64,000 nt of DNA, taken from positions 124,001 through 188,000 of the forward strand of contig NC_063069.1 of NCBI RefSeq assembly GCF_022605165.1, given 5' to 3'. The number at the start of each line of letters is the position of its first letter. Positions within the stretch are counted from its first letter, which is position 1. Made by a program: the position numbers and the translations under genes. Positions 34,056 through 46,500 of this stretch are shown here, one piece after another. The notes under the pieces were generated by a model that saw nothing but the letters and a program-made list of their open reading frames with translations, had not been told where the DNA came from and ran no database searches. This DNA is from Purpureocillium takamizusanense. Its lineage: Eukaryota; Ascomycota; Sordariomycetes; Hypocreales; Ophiocordycipitaceae.

Positions 34056-35882
34056 ATGACTGACATTGCTAAGTCTTCGGCAGCCGCACAGCATGCCTAC
34101 GGCAAGGATGAACGACCGGCCGGTCGCCTGCCAACCCCTGAGCCTACTCCGGGTGTTGAAGATGGCAGGATCGCAGCAGATATTGCCCGAAGGGCCGCGG
34201 AAGCTGCCCAGCACCAATCTCCATCCGCATCTGCAAAGCCGCCTACTCAGTCGCCCCAGGACGCTATCAAAGCCGTAGACGAAGAGATTGAGCGAATAAT
34301 GAAGTGTCCAAAGGATGCACACGCCGAGATCTTGTCAATAGATCCCGACTCATCTGACGCTGACAAGCTGATGGCGTGGCGACGCTTGGGCTGTATGACG
34401 CATCCACACTATTGCCAGCAAAAGGGCGCCGAGGACGCGTTCAAGAGTATGTAGCACCTGCCTACCGATCACGCTCACCGACTAACATGTGAGACAGAGC
34501 TGCAAGATGCCGCAAGCAAAATCGGTGTAGACCAGCCGTTCATCGGCGAGGTGTACTCATGGGACGGTAAAGCCGACTTGCAAGCGGATGATGACTCTGA
34601 CGGAGAGGAGACGGACGATGAGCCCGGGATGGAGGAAGACGATATACCCATCCCACCTACACGTGTGAACGACGCCTATCGTGAAGCGACACCCTTTCTG
34701 TACAAGCTGGGGGAAAATCCCGAAGATCAAGCTGTGCTGAAGCAGCTGAAAGAGATCAACGACCGGATCAAAGGAGGAAACAGATCCCAAAACGCCAACA
34801 CAGAGAACGAGAGCGAATGCGTCTCCGACAGTCAGTGGTTGATCCCGGCTTCATTCTTCGGACCTCACTACAAGGTAGTGCTGGAAGGGTATCGCATCCT
34901 GCACGACGATCCAGAGAACCAGACCGCAAGGGCCCGTATATCTTCAGAGAAGAAACTCATAGATGCGCTGATCAATACGCACCATTTCCCAGCGGAATGG
35001 ACAGTCACGTCAGCAGACGAGTACTTGAAGCAGAGACAGGCCGGCGTTGCCTCGACAGCCGCCGCGACAGCCGAAATTCCCAAGCAAGAGGCTGTACACG
35101 TCGAGTACCCTTGGCCCACTGCGAGAGCGGCAGACGGAGGTCTGATCGTTGGCGTGCGACGGCATGGTCCATGGTGCACCCAGGTGTGCATCGAGAGGGT
35201 CGAGCAAGGCGGGCAAGTTATTCGCCGTCTTGAACCCGCGTCAGAGGTCGGGCTTCTCGAGGGGGAGAAGTATAAGGCCACAGATGGCCACAAAGTCTTG
35301 AGCGATGGCCAGTCGACATGGTCCAACAAGGACAGGAGTGATTTCGAGGAGCTGCTGTGGGTGACAAAGTCGCAAACGCAACGCAAGAATCGAGCGGCAG
35401 GGAGCAAGGATCCGGCCGCAGACTGTTGTGTCCGATTTCGCAAGAGGGGTATCAACATCTTGACCGCAACAAGCTTGGGAAGAGTCCTTGGAACGGCCAG
35501 TGCAAACGCTCAAATCGACAACATCTGCAAGAGAGATGGTATACTTCCGCCCTGGCAAGCCGGATACGTGAGCTCTTTCGAGGATCCTGCAAAGGTCGAA
35601 AAGGACCCCGTGCGCCGGAGGGCCCTCAAAAACTCTCAGGCAAGACAATCATCAACTTCGGGCAGACAGCCACGAAGGCAGCGCAGCCACAGTGACAGCT
35701 CGGAAGGCGAGCCGGACCCGTCGGATGCGAGCGAGCAGCGACTGCAAAAGCGGCTGGAAGCCATGATGATTGATGTTGCCGAAACGCAAAAGACCATAAA
35801 CAAGACAATGGCCACAATGGCAGAGATGTTCGAACGATTCATGCGGGCGAACATGGCTTCTCTCGAGGCATCCAGCAAATAA
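34056..35882 (+). CDS. Degenerate J-domain protein with coiled-coil end (591 aa)
   Basis: Exons 34056-34446 and 34498-35882 (51-bp intron, GACTAAC branch, phase 1) give 591 residues. Residues about 75-145 resemble a J domain: a helix II-like AWRRLGCMTHP, then HPH at 116-118 where active Hsp40 proteins have HPD, then AEDAFK|KLQDAASKIG. The intron sits inside this domain. HPD is essential for stimulating Hsp70, so this copy probably cannot. Next come an acidic stretch (DDDSDGEETDDEPGMEEDD), a larger region of unknown fold (residues about 240-480), a basic Ser-rich tail and a final coiled coil (AETQKTINKTMATMAEMFER). Confidence 0.72.
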
Positions 35883-35889
35883 CGGCAGG

Positions 35890-38590
35890 GCAGCCATATC
35901 GATGAGCTCTTCCATTGCCATAGCAAGCCCGCTGGTTAGGGTGCTGCGTGGCCAAGCTGCTATTTCTCGGTCGCTGGTCGAACGTCGTTGTTTTGCCTTT
36001 GGTACGGTAAGAGGATGTCGTAGTGTAGTTCTGTATGCAGTTCAATGTCAACATGTGCAGTTGTTAGTCGTCCGATGTCAGCCCGGAGTAGGCAGTGTTC
36101 AGTGAATCATCCGATTCGCGATATCGCGCGTTCAGGTGTTGTCGAAGTCATAGAGATGGAGAGGACGAGTCTGACCTACGATTGAGGGGGTGGCCGGACA
36201 TGTGTGGCATGCGCCGGGTGACTAAAGCGGGCTTCAGAAGCTTCTGACCTCTGTCCCTCCAGTTGCACGCCGCTTTAGCGAGCGAGCTGTGCTATAAGGA
36301 GGAAACCGGTCCGAGCACCTCCGAGTATTCACCTCAAGCCAATAGCAGGAGACTCCAAGCGCAGCGCGCTTCGGAATGCCCCCAGCTCGTCACGGTTTCG
36401 AGCACGTGAGATGCTCCGCACGATTTTGTGGGGCGGAGGGTACAAGCCATACAGTGCGAAAATTGATACCCACATTGTAGTTCGCGAGAGGACGCTGGGA
36501 CGAGCTCAGATTAAAATTTGCGGGGGATGGCCGGACTACCCTTCTTTCCCATAGTCCATGACTCACCACCCACAAATCGCCCATTTTGACGTCCACAACC
36601 AGCCGCCTTCGCCTGCCATCACGTCCACCTCACGTCGACGTCTCTTCAGGCTTTTCCGCCGAAATGCACCCAATTCCGAACAAAGCGACTTCTGGAGCAT
36701 ACGTTACAAGGCACAACAACGATGCCACATTTGGATTCATTGCAAAGATCAACATTCTGACACAGATGCTATCTCCCAAGGCTGAATTTGGCTGCAGCAG
36801 CTCAGCCTGCGTCGTTCTCGCCCTTGGGTGAGGACACGGCGGTAGGGAGGCCATTTCCCGCACGGAGCTGCAAAGTCTCTCGTCCTCGCTGACGCAGGTA
36901 CAGGATGGCGACAGAGGTCAGGCTCCTTGTGGATACCGCCAAATATTTGCCGCGCGGCAGCAAAGCCAGGCACCAATTCGCAAATCACAGGTGTCCATGT
37001 TCGGACGACAGGGTTCCGGGACCTTTCCGCATGCGGTCACCGCTCAATCCATCCGACAAGCCGCTTTTAGCCTTTGTCGAAGAGACACCGTGCCACGCCG
37101 CCTTCCGTCCATCCAGCAGACCTTGTGGCGCCACGACGCCCCTTTGAATCCGCCATTTGACAACTCGGGTGCATGATCACAGCAGCGAGCTACATCTTCA
37201 CAGCTTCAATAGCAACTATACCAAATACCTGCGGGTGACAAACGTCCATCCGACCGGCAGCCGCGAAACCCGTACTCTGATATCTGGGCCCGAGGTCAAA
37301 TCCGCCTCATGTCGGCCACGAGATCGATATGCAAATGCCGCGGCTCGTCGCCACCGACATCCCGCACCCGGCGTCCGATAACCAAGCATGGTTACTGAAG
37401 GACGCATGTCTGAAGGCACGCTGCGAGACCGGCGACGCAGCCTTCGAAACAGACGGCCGCCCCAGAAGCTCCGTTCGGCCATTAACAGTGCCTAGAACCT
37501 CGCGCAGCCTCCTCCCATCGAAATGGCCTCATCCCGCAGACGTAGTCACTCTATATGACAGCGCGCTGTGCTCGCTGAACTCGCCGCAGCTTCGTGACGC
37601 GCTGTATCAGCTTGTTACGTTCCTGCCATACCGGCGCGGTCATGCAGTCTAGCATCTATTGACTTGCACCTTCGTATCTACTCCCCGCGACGTTCCGCAC
37701 CGCAAGGGCGCATCGTCTCTGCTGATTTCATTGTACATAATTGCTCGAGTAGTGCCAGTCAAGACTGCTCCAGTCCAAGATCCAGCCTTTAGGGCAGAAT
37801 TGGAGTTAGGTAGTTTGAGTGAACGATATCAGTAGCCATGGACACGGTGAAGCCGCACCAAGTTGTCTCGTCCAGAAGGTGGGATGGAAGAGAGACTTCA
37901 AAAGCACTCATACGCTACGTTGTGCGCCGAGCATACCTGCGCTGCATATTCGTGTCCGAGTCTAGCAAAGGTTTCAGAAGAGTACGACACTGCAGGTGCC
38001 ACCGATGTTGCGCCCGTACGGTGTCGCTCCTTAGATACGCAAGTGTACGCATCTCGGTTGCCCGCAGATCTTTTCGGGTCCTTACAACACAGGCTAGTAA
38101 GGGTCCGGCCCGGGATCGCTAAATGATGAGTGCAAATCATCTGCCGAGCGTTCGCCATTTTCGGTGGTAGCCTGTCAGCATCTGGTAGACGTCTATCAGG
38201 GCCGTTGAACCAAATTTTGCTGCTTCTTCTATCCTCGTGTGGGACACGGGAGTGGAGCTTTGTGCAACAAGTTGGCTGCCCGCCGATGCGGGCCAGTTGA
38301 GGCAAAACGGGCGATGGTGGGAGGAAAACATTGCAAAAACAGCGTCAACGGGAACTTTCTGGCTAGCCGAAAGGTAAACATCAGCGCAGAGAGCACCCGA
38401 CGCGACGAGCGCAATGCATACACCGGAACGTGAGTGGCAGGTACAGCCTTGCGAGCAGGGAGAGCGATAATGCCACGCGAGTATGAGTCCCGTAACGTGT
38501 CAAAAACGAGAGAGAAAACGATGCATTAACCCCTCACGCGAAAACAGTACCAGGGAAGTAAGGAGAAGGCAACTCTATAATCCTTCTTTC
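35890..38590. other. Gene-poor stretch
   Basis: 2.7 kb with no gene I can support. Frames are under 140 codons and overlap in several phases; none shows motifs, and no transposon ends were seen. Confidence 0.4.
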
Positions 38591-38594
38591 TACA

Positions 38595-41034
38595 TTATGC
38601 AATGTCAGTTCGTGAACCCGTCTGCACTTGCGCGAGTGCATCACTCCATTTCATAAAGCCCAATCGTGCATGGGCTGGCTTCCGATGTCTAAGACACTGC
38701 ACGCTACTTGTAGCACGAACAAGTTCCTCGAAAGGCTTGATCGTCCTAAGAGCCCGAACAGAAAGCCTCCATGCTAAAGGGCAATCTTTGTTCTCTGAAT
38801 CATCAACAACCTCCCATCGAGCTTTGCTCTTCGAATCTTCAACAAGCTCCCATCGAAGGTCTACATTCGCCTGATCGTGAGATGGCGTTACCCTCATCTG
38901 GTTTAGCAAGCCAGTGACACAGGAGTAGTCTAACCAAAGCTTGTCAGCGGGACCGCAAATTCCGTACATGGGATCAAAATTGTTCGAGTATCGAATCGTC
39001 CCAGCAAAGATACCGAGAAAGTCTCCTTCCTGAATGGTGATGATAGGATGGACAGAGAGAAAGTTTTCGTCCCGAGGGAGGAGGCTGACAAAAATCGACT
39101 TGTTTCGGTTTCCGCCTGCTGCAGCGGGGATGTCGAGGAGGCCGCCGAGTTGGTCAGCCGTGGCGTTCGTTTGTCTGGGGATGGAGGCGAACCGCTCCTC
39201 TTCCTCGGCGCAGCCCCACACGTTTCGGGCATCATTCCAAAATGCTTCTGGAACGTGCAGTCTCTTGGCAACGTGCGGTTGAGCCAACCACAATCGTCCA
39301 GTTCGGTCTCCCCTGGCCTCCTTCTTCGCTCGTTCCGCAAGATGCTCCAGATGCGGACCGTACACCTTCTCCCACGAGAGCACTATCTGCACCAAACCGG
39401 ACCCATCACCTCTATTATTGTTATCGCAAAAGCTGTCGAATTCCTTTGTACGATAGAAGAGTATATTTTCGACTCCAGCTTCGCGCATATCGGATAGGCT
39501 CTTCCAAAAGCGACGGCAGCGGCGCTGGTTTGCGGGGCTTAGTCCAATGCGAGCATTCTTCATGAAATCTTTAGTCGCCTCCTTTTCGGCCATCGTAAAG
39601 TCGTCCAGACGTCCCTTGGCGGTTTTCAGGGTACTGGGATCGAGTGACGCGGCATACTTCGTGATAATTCTCCAGTATATGGACTTCATGTACCGGTCCT
39701 GGATGTCCTTGATTGCAAGAGTAGCCTTCTCGTTCCGTAGGGCCCGAAGCGCCCTTTCAAAGTCCCAGCTAAGGATTTGTTCGGCGTAGTCCCGCAAATC
39801 ACTTGTCTTGTCCGTCCTGGCTGATGTGGTCGAAGACCAACTATGACTGCCAAGCGTGTAGTTGAGCGTCGCGCAGCTCACGACTATTGTCTCCATTGCC
39901 TCCCTGGCCGACGCCGATGCGAAGAGGTCTTGTATAGTCTCGGTTGGAGGTTCAAGCGAAGCACAGTAGTCAGTGTTAGAAACCGGTGCGCTGTCCGCGG
40001 CGACTCTCGCCTGCGCGGCCGTCGCCTGCGTGATGGTTACCGACTGTTGCGACTCATCGGGTGGCGTGGCATCGTCCAATGCGCTTGTCTTGTTCTGATC
40101 AGTCGCAGGATTGGCTGTTATGACAGGTATCTGCTGTATCTCATCTTGAGGTTGGGCGACGGCGTTGCTGTCCGTTCTGTCCGGACCGGCATTGCGCGGG
40201 TCTCGTCCCGGATTGTGCTCGTTGCATTGATCGTTTTCCTTCCCAGCTGCGGTTTCTACGTCGTTTTTAGCGGCTTCGCTGGGTTGGTCGTTATTCTCGG
40301 CAGTCGCAGTAGCTACATCGTTCTCGGAGGCCTTGCTGAGTTGATCATTATTATTAGCACCGGTGGAAGCTATGTCAGTCTCGGGGCGGTCGCTAGATTG
40401 GTCGTTCCTGTTGGCGGCTGTGGTATCTCCGTCATTCTGAGGGGCTTCGCTGGCCTGATTGTGATCTTTGTCATCCGCGGTATTTACGCCTGACTCGGAG
40501 GGCTCCTTGGATTGATCACTCCTATTAGCAGCTGCGGTAGCAGTGCCACACTCGACGGTTCCGCTCGGTTGGTCGTTCTCGTTGGCAGTGCAGTCTCTGT
40601 CATTCTTGGATGTCCTCCCGTCCGGTGGTAGGGAAGCCGCTGAAGGCTTCTTAACCCTCCCTCCTCTCGATCTTTTCTTCCTCGCCGGCCCATCAAGTCC
40701 TTTATAGTCAGTTTGGCCGCGTTTCGCAGAATTTGAGAGGATTCGGTAGGATCCAAGTAGAGGTGCGTCAATGGCCGCTTGTCGATTGCGGCAAATTTCT
40801 TTCGACAGACAGGCCGGGCTGGCCTCTTTGCCAGCCTTGAGCCTGGCATCACGGACTAGAATACTGGTCAGCGTCTCGCGACTACCGTCCTCCACCTCCA
40901 TCTTCGAACGTACCAAAATCTGACAGGGAGAGGACGTGCTCTTTGATCGATTCCTGGCTGTAGTCACCGACACCAAGAAGCGCCAGGGCTTCGCCAACCT
41001 TCTTTGTTATCACGAGTCGAATCACGTCTTCCAT
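38595..41034 (-). CDS. SET-domain-like protein with Asn/Asp-rich repeats (793 aa)
   Basis: Exon 1 is 41034-40914 (MEDVIRLVITKKVGEALALL...). A 58-bp intron with CTGAC branch is followed by exon 2, 40855-38595. A basic patch near residue 95-110 (RKKRSRGGRVKK) is a likely nuclear signal. Residues about 125-255 contain about seven imperfect 19-residue repeats around TAxxNNDQxSExxxNDV. A helical region follows. The C-terminal 150 residues resemble a SET fold: EGDFLGIFAGTIRYS, LWLDYSCVTGLLNQM (in the place of the NHSC-type motif), and a final WRLSVRALRTIKPFEEL. A short duplication gives WELVEDSKSK and WEVVDDSENK side by side. Methyltransferase activity is inferred only; key residues differ from classical SET enzymes. 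Confidence 0.7.
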
Positions 41035-41039
41035 GATAC

Positions 41040-43570
41040 CATGCAGATGCATCGCTGGTTCGAGGGAGAAGCAGCGGAAGTCGACCGTCTTATTCTCATG
41101 TGACGCTTCTGTTGCCTTCCACGCACATAGTAGCGGCTATCAAGTCTCCACTTCAGATCAACGCTAGAGCAATACTGACCAATAGCAATGGAGCTAGACG
41201 AGATGCCGGAGCGTTGTGCAATGGCTGCTGCCTAGGTTCTTCAGGCTCCTGTATTGACGTATGGAGTCATTCTGCGAGATGATCGATACACGCCATTTGT
41301 TTGGGCAGACATATGGCATTTGGTTGTAACTAGTTACAGCAGCATCATGCCAGCATAGCGCTGCATGAAAGAGCCAGAACGCTTGTCGTCAGGCACAGCA
41401 AATGGTAGCGCTGATTCTGACAAGCGATGTTACTGTTGACGTGCAAGTCTTAGCAGCCCTGAAGGCCATGTCTCTGTGGCAAGCATGACAGCCAGGCGCC
41501 GCGTACAGTCATGGTCGTAGATGAGGCCCACGCGTCATTGCGGAAGCTGCTTCTGTGACATTTCTATCATACAGGAATCGTCACCCGCCAAGCCTGTCAT
41601 GTCTGCTGCTAGGCCGCCGTCCTTTGGACCTCCCTGTTCTTTGCCAAAGTCTTGTGGGGTTCTCCGGATTGCTGGCGGATAGACCTTCTCCTGGTTTCAT
41701 GCTTAGCATACCTAGCTACGTGAGTGGACAGTCGGCATACCAAGTTGACGGAAGCTGGAAACTTAGGGTCGCTCGTAGAATTGTAATCGTACGTCCTATG
41801 CTTTCGTCGCACACAAACATACACATCTGCATCGTAGCGTCGACTTATTTGATGGCATCGCTTCAACAGACGGGTCGTTGCTCTGGAGAAGTTGTCGCTT
41901 GTACGGTCTCGCTTGGTCGGGGTCGTTGCTGGATCCATGGCTACGCTTGACGACGTGTCTGTGGTATTCTACGTAGTTCAACACCTTGCCACGCACCATG
42001 GACGGCAGCGGACATTTGAAGCACAAGTCATGTTGCACGAATTCCAGAGCAGCGTCGTGGGTCGCTGTATTAGTTACGGTGTGGGAAGCAGCCAAAACTG
42101 GCAGCACACAGCATATGAGGCACGTAACAGCCGCCCCGGGCGACCGTGATACCGTACCGTAGCACCACACAACATGCTAACCCTCAAGTCGTGATGTATA
42201 ACGCTCCTCTTACTGTAGGTTCGGGCTATGCGGCGACAATTGGCTCGAGTTCGCATCAATTCGGCCCCATTGTTCGGTCGCTGCTTCTCTGCCACAAAAT
42301 CGGAGCATTGCAGCGGCACGCCAATTGTGGCCCAATTGCTCGCTACCATCCCTGCTGTGCAGAGGTTAGTGGATCATGCTATTGGGACATGCACGAAGTG
42401 AAGTGGCCAAAGGAGGGCACAGTCAATAGGCCCCAAGTGGACTGTTCTCAGGACGCATGGCGGTCGCGGCGTCTGCTGTGTCCAGTAGAGCACAATCCGT
42501 TCACGCCAGGACAGGCTGTCTGACGTCTGTTCGGGCGTGCACACAGCAGCGTACGGTTACGCTCTGCCACCCTCAACAACTAACAGACTTCCGGCCGGAG
42601 CAGAGCCCAATAAACTGCCTAGTGGTCACCCTGCCAAGATCAACGGCCGCTGTTTTGCGCGACCGTCGGGGAGGTGATCACTACCACGACAAACGCCCAG
42701 TGCTCCAGCTTCGGGGGCGCATCGAGTCACCCTGCCACCAAAAGGCCGCCGGAGGACTGCTGCCGTGTGCGGCGTGAAGACCCCAAGCCAATACCAGCTT
42801 AGCGGAAGCTACCCCAGTGGGAGTACACACTACCAAGCGCGAACTTGCCAATACCTTGTATGGTAATGGGCTGAGATTGGCCGTTTCTCAGCCACGGTTG
42901 CCCTCGGGCCACTTCTGGCCCCTTTCCCTTGGGGCCGTATCTTGCTGGTACCCCTACCTTCCAAAAGAGTAACTCGGCGCCTCAACGATTTGTCAACCCC
43001 TGAGTGCACCACCCATCGCGCTCCATACCGGGGCTTGACTGGGACGGGCCACCCCTACCGTCGATCGCTGCGCCAACCCTCCCGCCGGTCCTGGCTCTTC
43101 GTCGACTCGCGTCAACAGTTACACACAAGACCGAGTTCAGTTTCACCCCCTAGACCAGAAAAAGAGAACTTGACAAGGACGATTTTGGCTGTTACCTGCC
43201 CAAGCGTGGCTGTGTACTGTGTGATTAGATATTCTACCCTCCAAGCCCTTCCACCGACAGGCATGGCTAAGAGAACTGCACTGCCCGTTCCCAAGTCGAG
43301 GACCCACTCTGAAACCACGCATGCCGTCCTGCTGCTATGCAGAATGTTCATGGTCCGCGCAAGAGGAACTTTTGCTCCGCCCCTGCGACCCTGCAAGATC
43401 AAAGTGAATAAATTTAAAGACAAAGAAATCACGTTGGCATTTCCCATAACGTCCGACATTCAACACGAATTGTTGTTAGACGGGCTTCCTGCTTCCCAAG
43501 CTTCAAGGACTTCAGATGTGGATTCAACCATTCATTACCAACTCTACGGACCGCTGCCAAGACCAGGAAA
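41040..43570. other. Gene-poor stretch
   Basis: Overlapping frames on both strands only. One minus-strand frame (43112-43459) contains VLDLGTGSAVLL, which resembles a methyltransferase motif I, but its context does not fit the family. Confidence 0.4.
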
Positions 43571-43574
43571 AAGG

Positions 43575-46500
43575 TTACTGTTTGTGGCTCTGAGAAAACT
43601 TCATCGCCAGAACACGGCCTGAACGACAGCCGATAGCAATCGTCGATCCCACCACAGCCGCTTCCGCCCCACGAAATTCCGGAGGCAACCAAAGCATCCT
43701 CTTCCCATCATTTACAATCCATACACCGTCTGTACTTATACCCCAGCCAAAATGGCGAACACCCCGTGCGGTTGCGTCAGTCGACTGACTAGTGGCAGGC
43801 AGTAGAGCCTGGAGATTCAGGTTCAGAAGGCCAATGTTGGTAGAGAGGAGAGTCTGATCGAAGGAAAGATGGGTAATCGCCGTCTCAATCTCGAACGTCC
43901 GCACGCAAGCGCCCGTTGCCGCGTCCCACACCTTGACTGTCTTATCGGACGAGCCTGACGCGAGGCGCTGGCCATCGGCCGAGAAGGCTACCGACCACAC
44001 CCAGCCGCCGTGGCCCTCGAGCGTCTGCACACACGCGCCCGTTGTCGTATCCCACACCTTGACCGTCGTATCGTACGAGCCTGACGCGAGGCGCTGGCCA
44101 TCGGCCGAGAAGGCCACCGACCACACCCAAGTGTCGTGGCCCTCGAGCGTCTGCGCGCACGCGCCCATGGCCACATCCCACACCTTGATTGTCTTATCTT
44201 CCGAGCCTGACGCGAGGCGCTGGCTATCGGCCGAGAAGGCCACCGACCTCACCCTACCGTCGTGGCCCTCGAGCGTCTGCATACGCGCGCCCGTTATCGC
44301 ATCCCATACCTTGACTGTCTTATCGGACGAGCCTGACGCGAGGCGCTGGCCATCGGCCGAGAAGGCCACCGACCTCACCCAACCGCCGTGGCCCTCGAGC
44401 GTCTGCACACACGCGCCCGTTGACGTATCCCATACCTTGACCGTCTTGTCGTCTGAGCCTGACGCGAGACGCTGGCCATCGGCCGAGAAGGCCACCGACC
44501 ACACCAAACGGTCGTGGCTCTCGAGCGTCTGCACACACGCGGCCGTTGTCGCATCCCATACCTTGACCGTCTTGTCGTCTGAGCCTGACGCGAGACGCTG
44601 GCCATCGGCCGAGAAGGCTACCGATAATACCGAACGGTCGTGGCCCTCGAGCGTCTGCACGCACGCGGCCGTTGTCGCATCCCATACCTTGACCGTCTTG
44701 TCGTCTGAGCCTGACGCGAGACGCTGGCTATCGGCCGAGAAGGCCACCGATAATACCGAACGGTCGTGGCCCTCGAACGTCTGCACGCACGCGGCCGTTG
44801 CCGTATCCCATACCTTGACCGTCTTATCGGACGAGCCCGAGGCGAGGCGCCGGCCATCAGCCGAGAAGACTACCGACATTACGAAATCGCCGTGGCCCTC
44901 GAGCGTCTGCGCGCACGCGCCTGTTGCCATATCCCACACCTTGACTGTCGTATCGGACGAGCCTGACGCGAGGCGCTGGCCATCGGTCGAGAAGGCCACC
45001 GACCTCACCCAAGCGTCGTGGCCCTCGAGCGTCTGCACACACGCGCCCGTTGTCGCATCCCATACCTTGACCGTCTGATCGGACGAGCCCGAGGCGAGGC
45101 GCCGGCCATCGGCCGAGAAGACTACCGACATCACGAAATCGTCGTGGCCCTCGAGCGTCTGTAAACACGCGCCCGTTCCCGCATCCCACGCCTTGACTGT
45201 CCCATCGTTCGAGCCTGACGCGAGGCGCTGGCCATCAGTCGAGATGGCCACCGACCTCACCCAATCGTCGTGGCCCTCGAGCGTCTGCAAGCATGCGCCC
45301 GTTGTCGCATCCCACACCTTGACCGTCTTATCGGACGAGCCTGACGCGAGGAGCTGGCCATCCGCTGAGAAGGCTACCGAGGTCACGAAATCGCCATGGC
45401 CCTCGAGCGTTTGCAGGCATGCGTTCCAGGCCGATTCCATACGTGGTTTCAAGATCACCCAATGTGGCTCTTCTTCCTGAAAGATCTCTCTGATTAGACT
45501 GCGGGTGGGACTAAACACAAGTGCTGACGCGTAGACTTGCAATGGAGCGATTTCCATAGCCCTCCTGTGAAAAAGAATAAAACGGCGCGCATCTTGGAGT
45601 AGTGTGGTCAATTCTTGTGCTTTCGCATTTCTCTGTGAACATGTTAGCTGGACTCAAGCGTATTCATGTATTCGCGGCAACTCACTACTAAAGCTTCGAG
45701 CTTCTGCACTGCCAAAACTCCCTCTGACGTATTGCGTAGGAGACTCAGACACTCTAGCCAATTCAAATACTTCTTTTTAATGAAGTCATGAACGACGCCA
45801 CCGTCTTGTAAGGTTTCCTCGCTCATCTTTCCCTTGGGTTCACAGGCAACGAGATGGTCAACCCAGTAGACGCAAGAATACCGTATTGAAGCCAATGGGT
45901 CGGGGTCAGGCAGCGAGATCTGATCAGAGGGAAACCCTGGGGCGCCCAGGTTGTAAATGTCTCGACGAAGAGTCCTTGACAGAGTTTCCAATGACCTTGA
46001 GAAGATGGCGTAGTGCCGGTGTGCGGTGCCCGAAGGGAGGATTTCGTCGTATGCCTTCTTTAGCAGGAAATCCCTCGCTGACTGATGAACAAAGTAGATG
46101 ACACCTCCTCGAAGAGTCAAGAAAGAACCGCATGACGTGATGATTTGTGGCAGGTCATTGTAGTCTTCCTTCTCAAGCGACTCGACAAGAACCTTCAACT
46201 CATCCAAGGTTATTGGTCGGTATACGACCGAAGTAATAGCCAGTATGTCCTTGCAAATGTTTGCATCATTGGAACCAGAGATTTGTTCCATCATGCGCTC
46301 GTAGAGGAGATCGAGTCCTGGTGGGAATAACTTCAACTTTGAAAGGGTGTGCCGTTTTCGGACTACCGCGGTATCTGCAAGCCCTTTACAGACCAAGGCT
46401 ACCCAAAGAAAGGTGCCGTCGGCATTGGCAGCCAAATGGCGTCGAACAGTTTCTTTTGTTTCACTGTCGTAATTCTTGAGGCCGGCCAGTTCCTCCACCT

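Noticed and set aside
37216..37652. Overlapping frames of 88-107 codons on both strands
   Set aside because: Neither shows motifs or splice structure; cannot be supported as genes.
43112..43459. Minus-strand frame with VLDLGTGSAVLL, like a methyltransferase motif I
   Set aside because: Residues before and after do not follow the family pattern and no second motif is present; probably chance.
42942..43622. 226-codon plus-strand frame
   Set aside because: It overlaps the 3' end of the NLR gene, and its Pro/Arg-rich composition is typical of a shadow frame.
43933..45078. Long plus-strand open frame (381 codons) with repeats
   Set aside because: It is the antisense shadow of the WD40 array and repeats only because the coding strand does.
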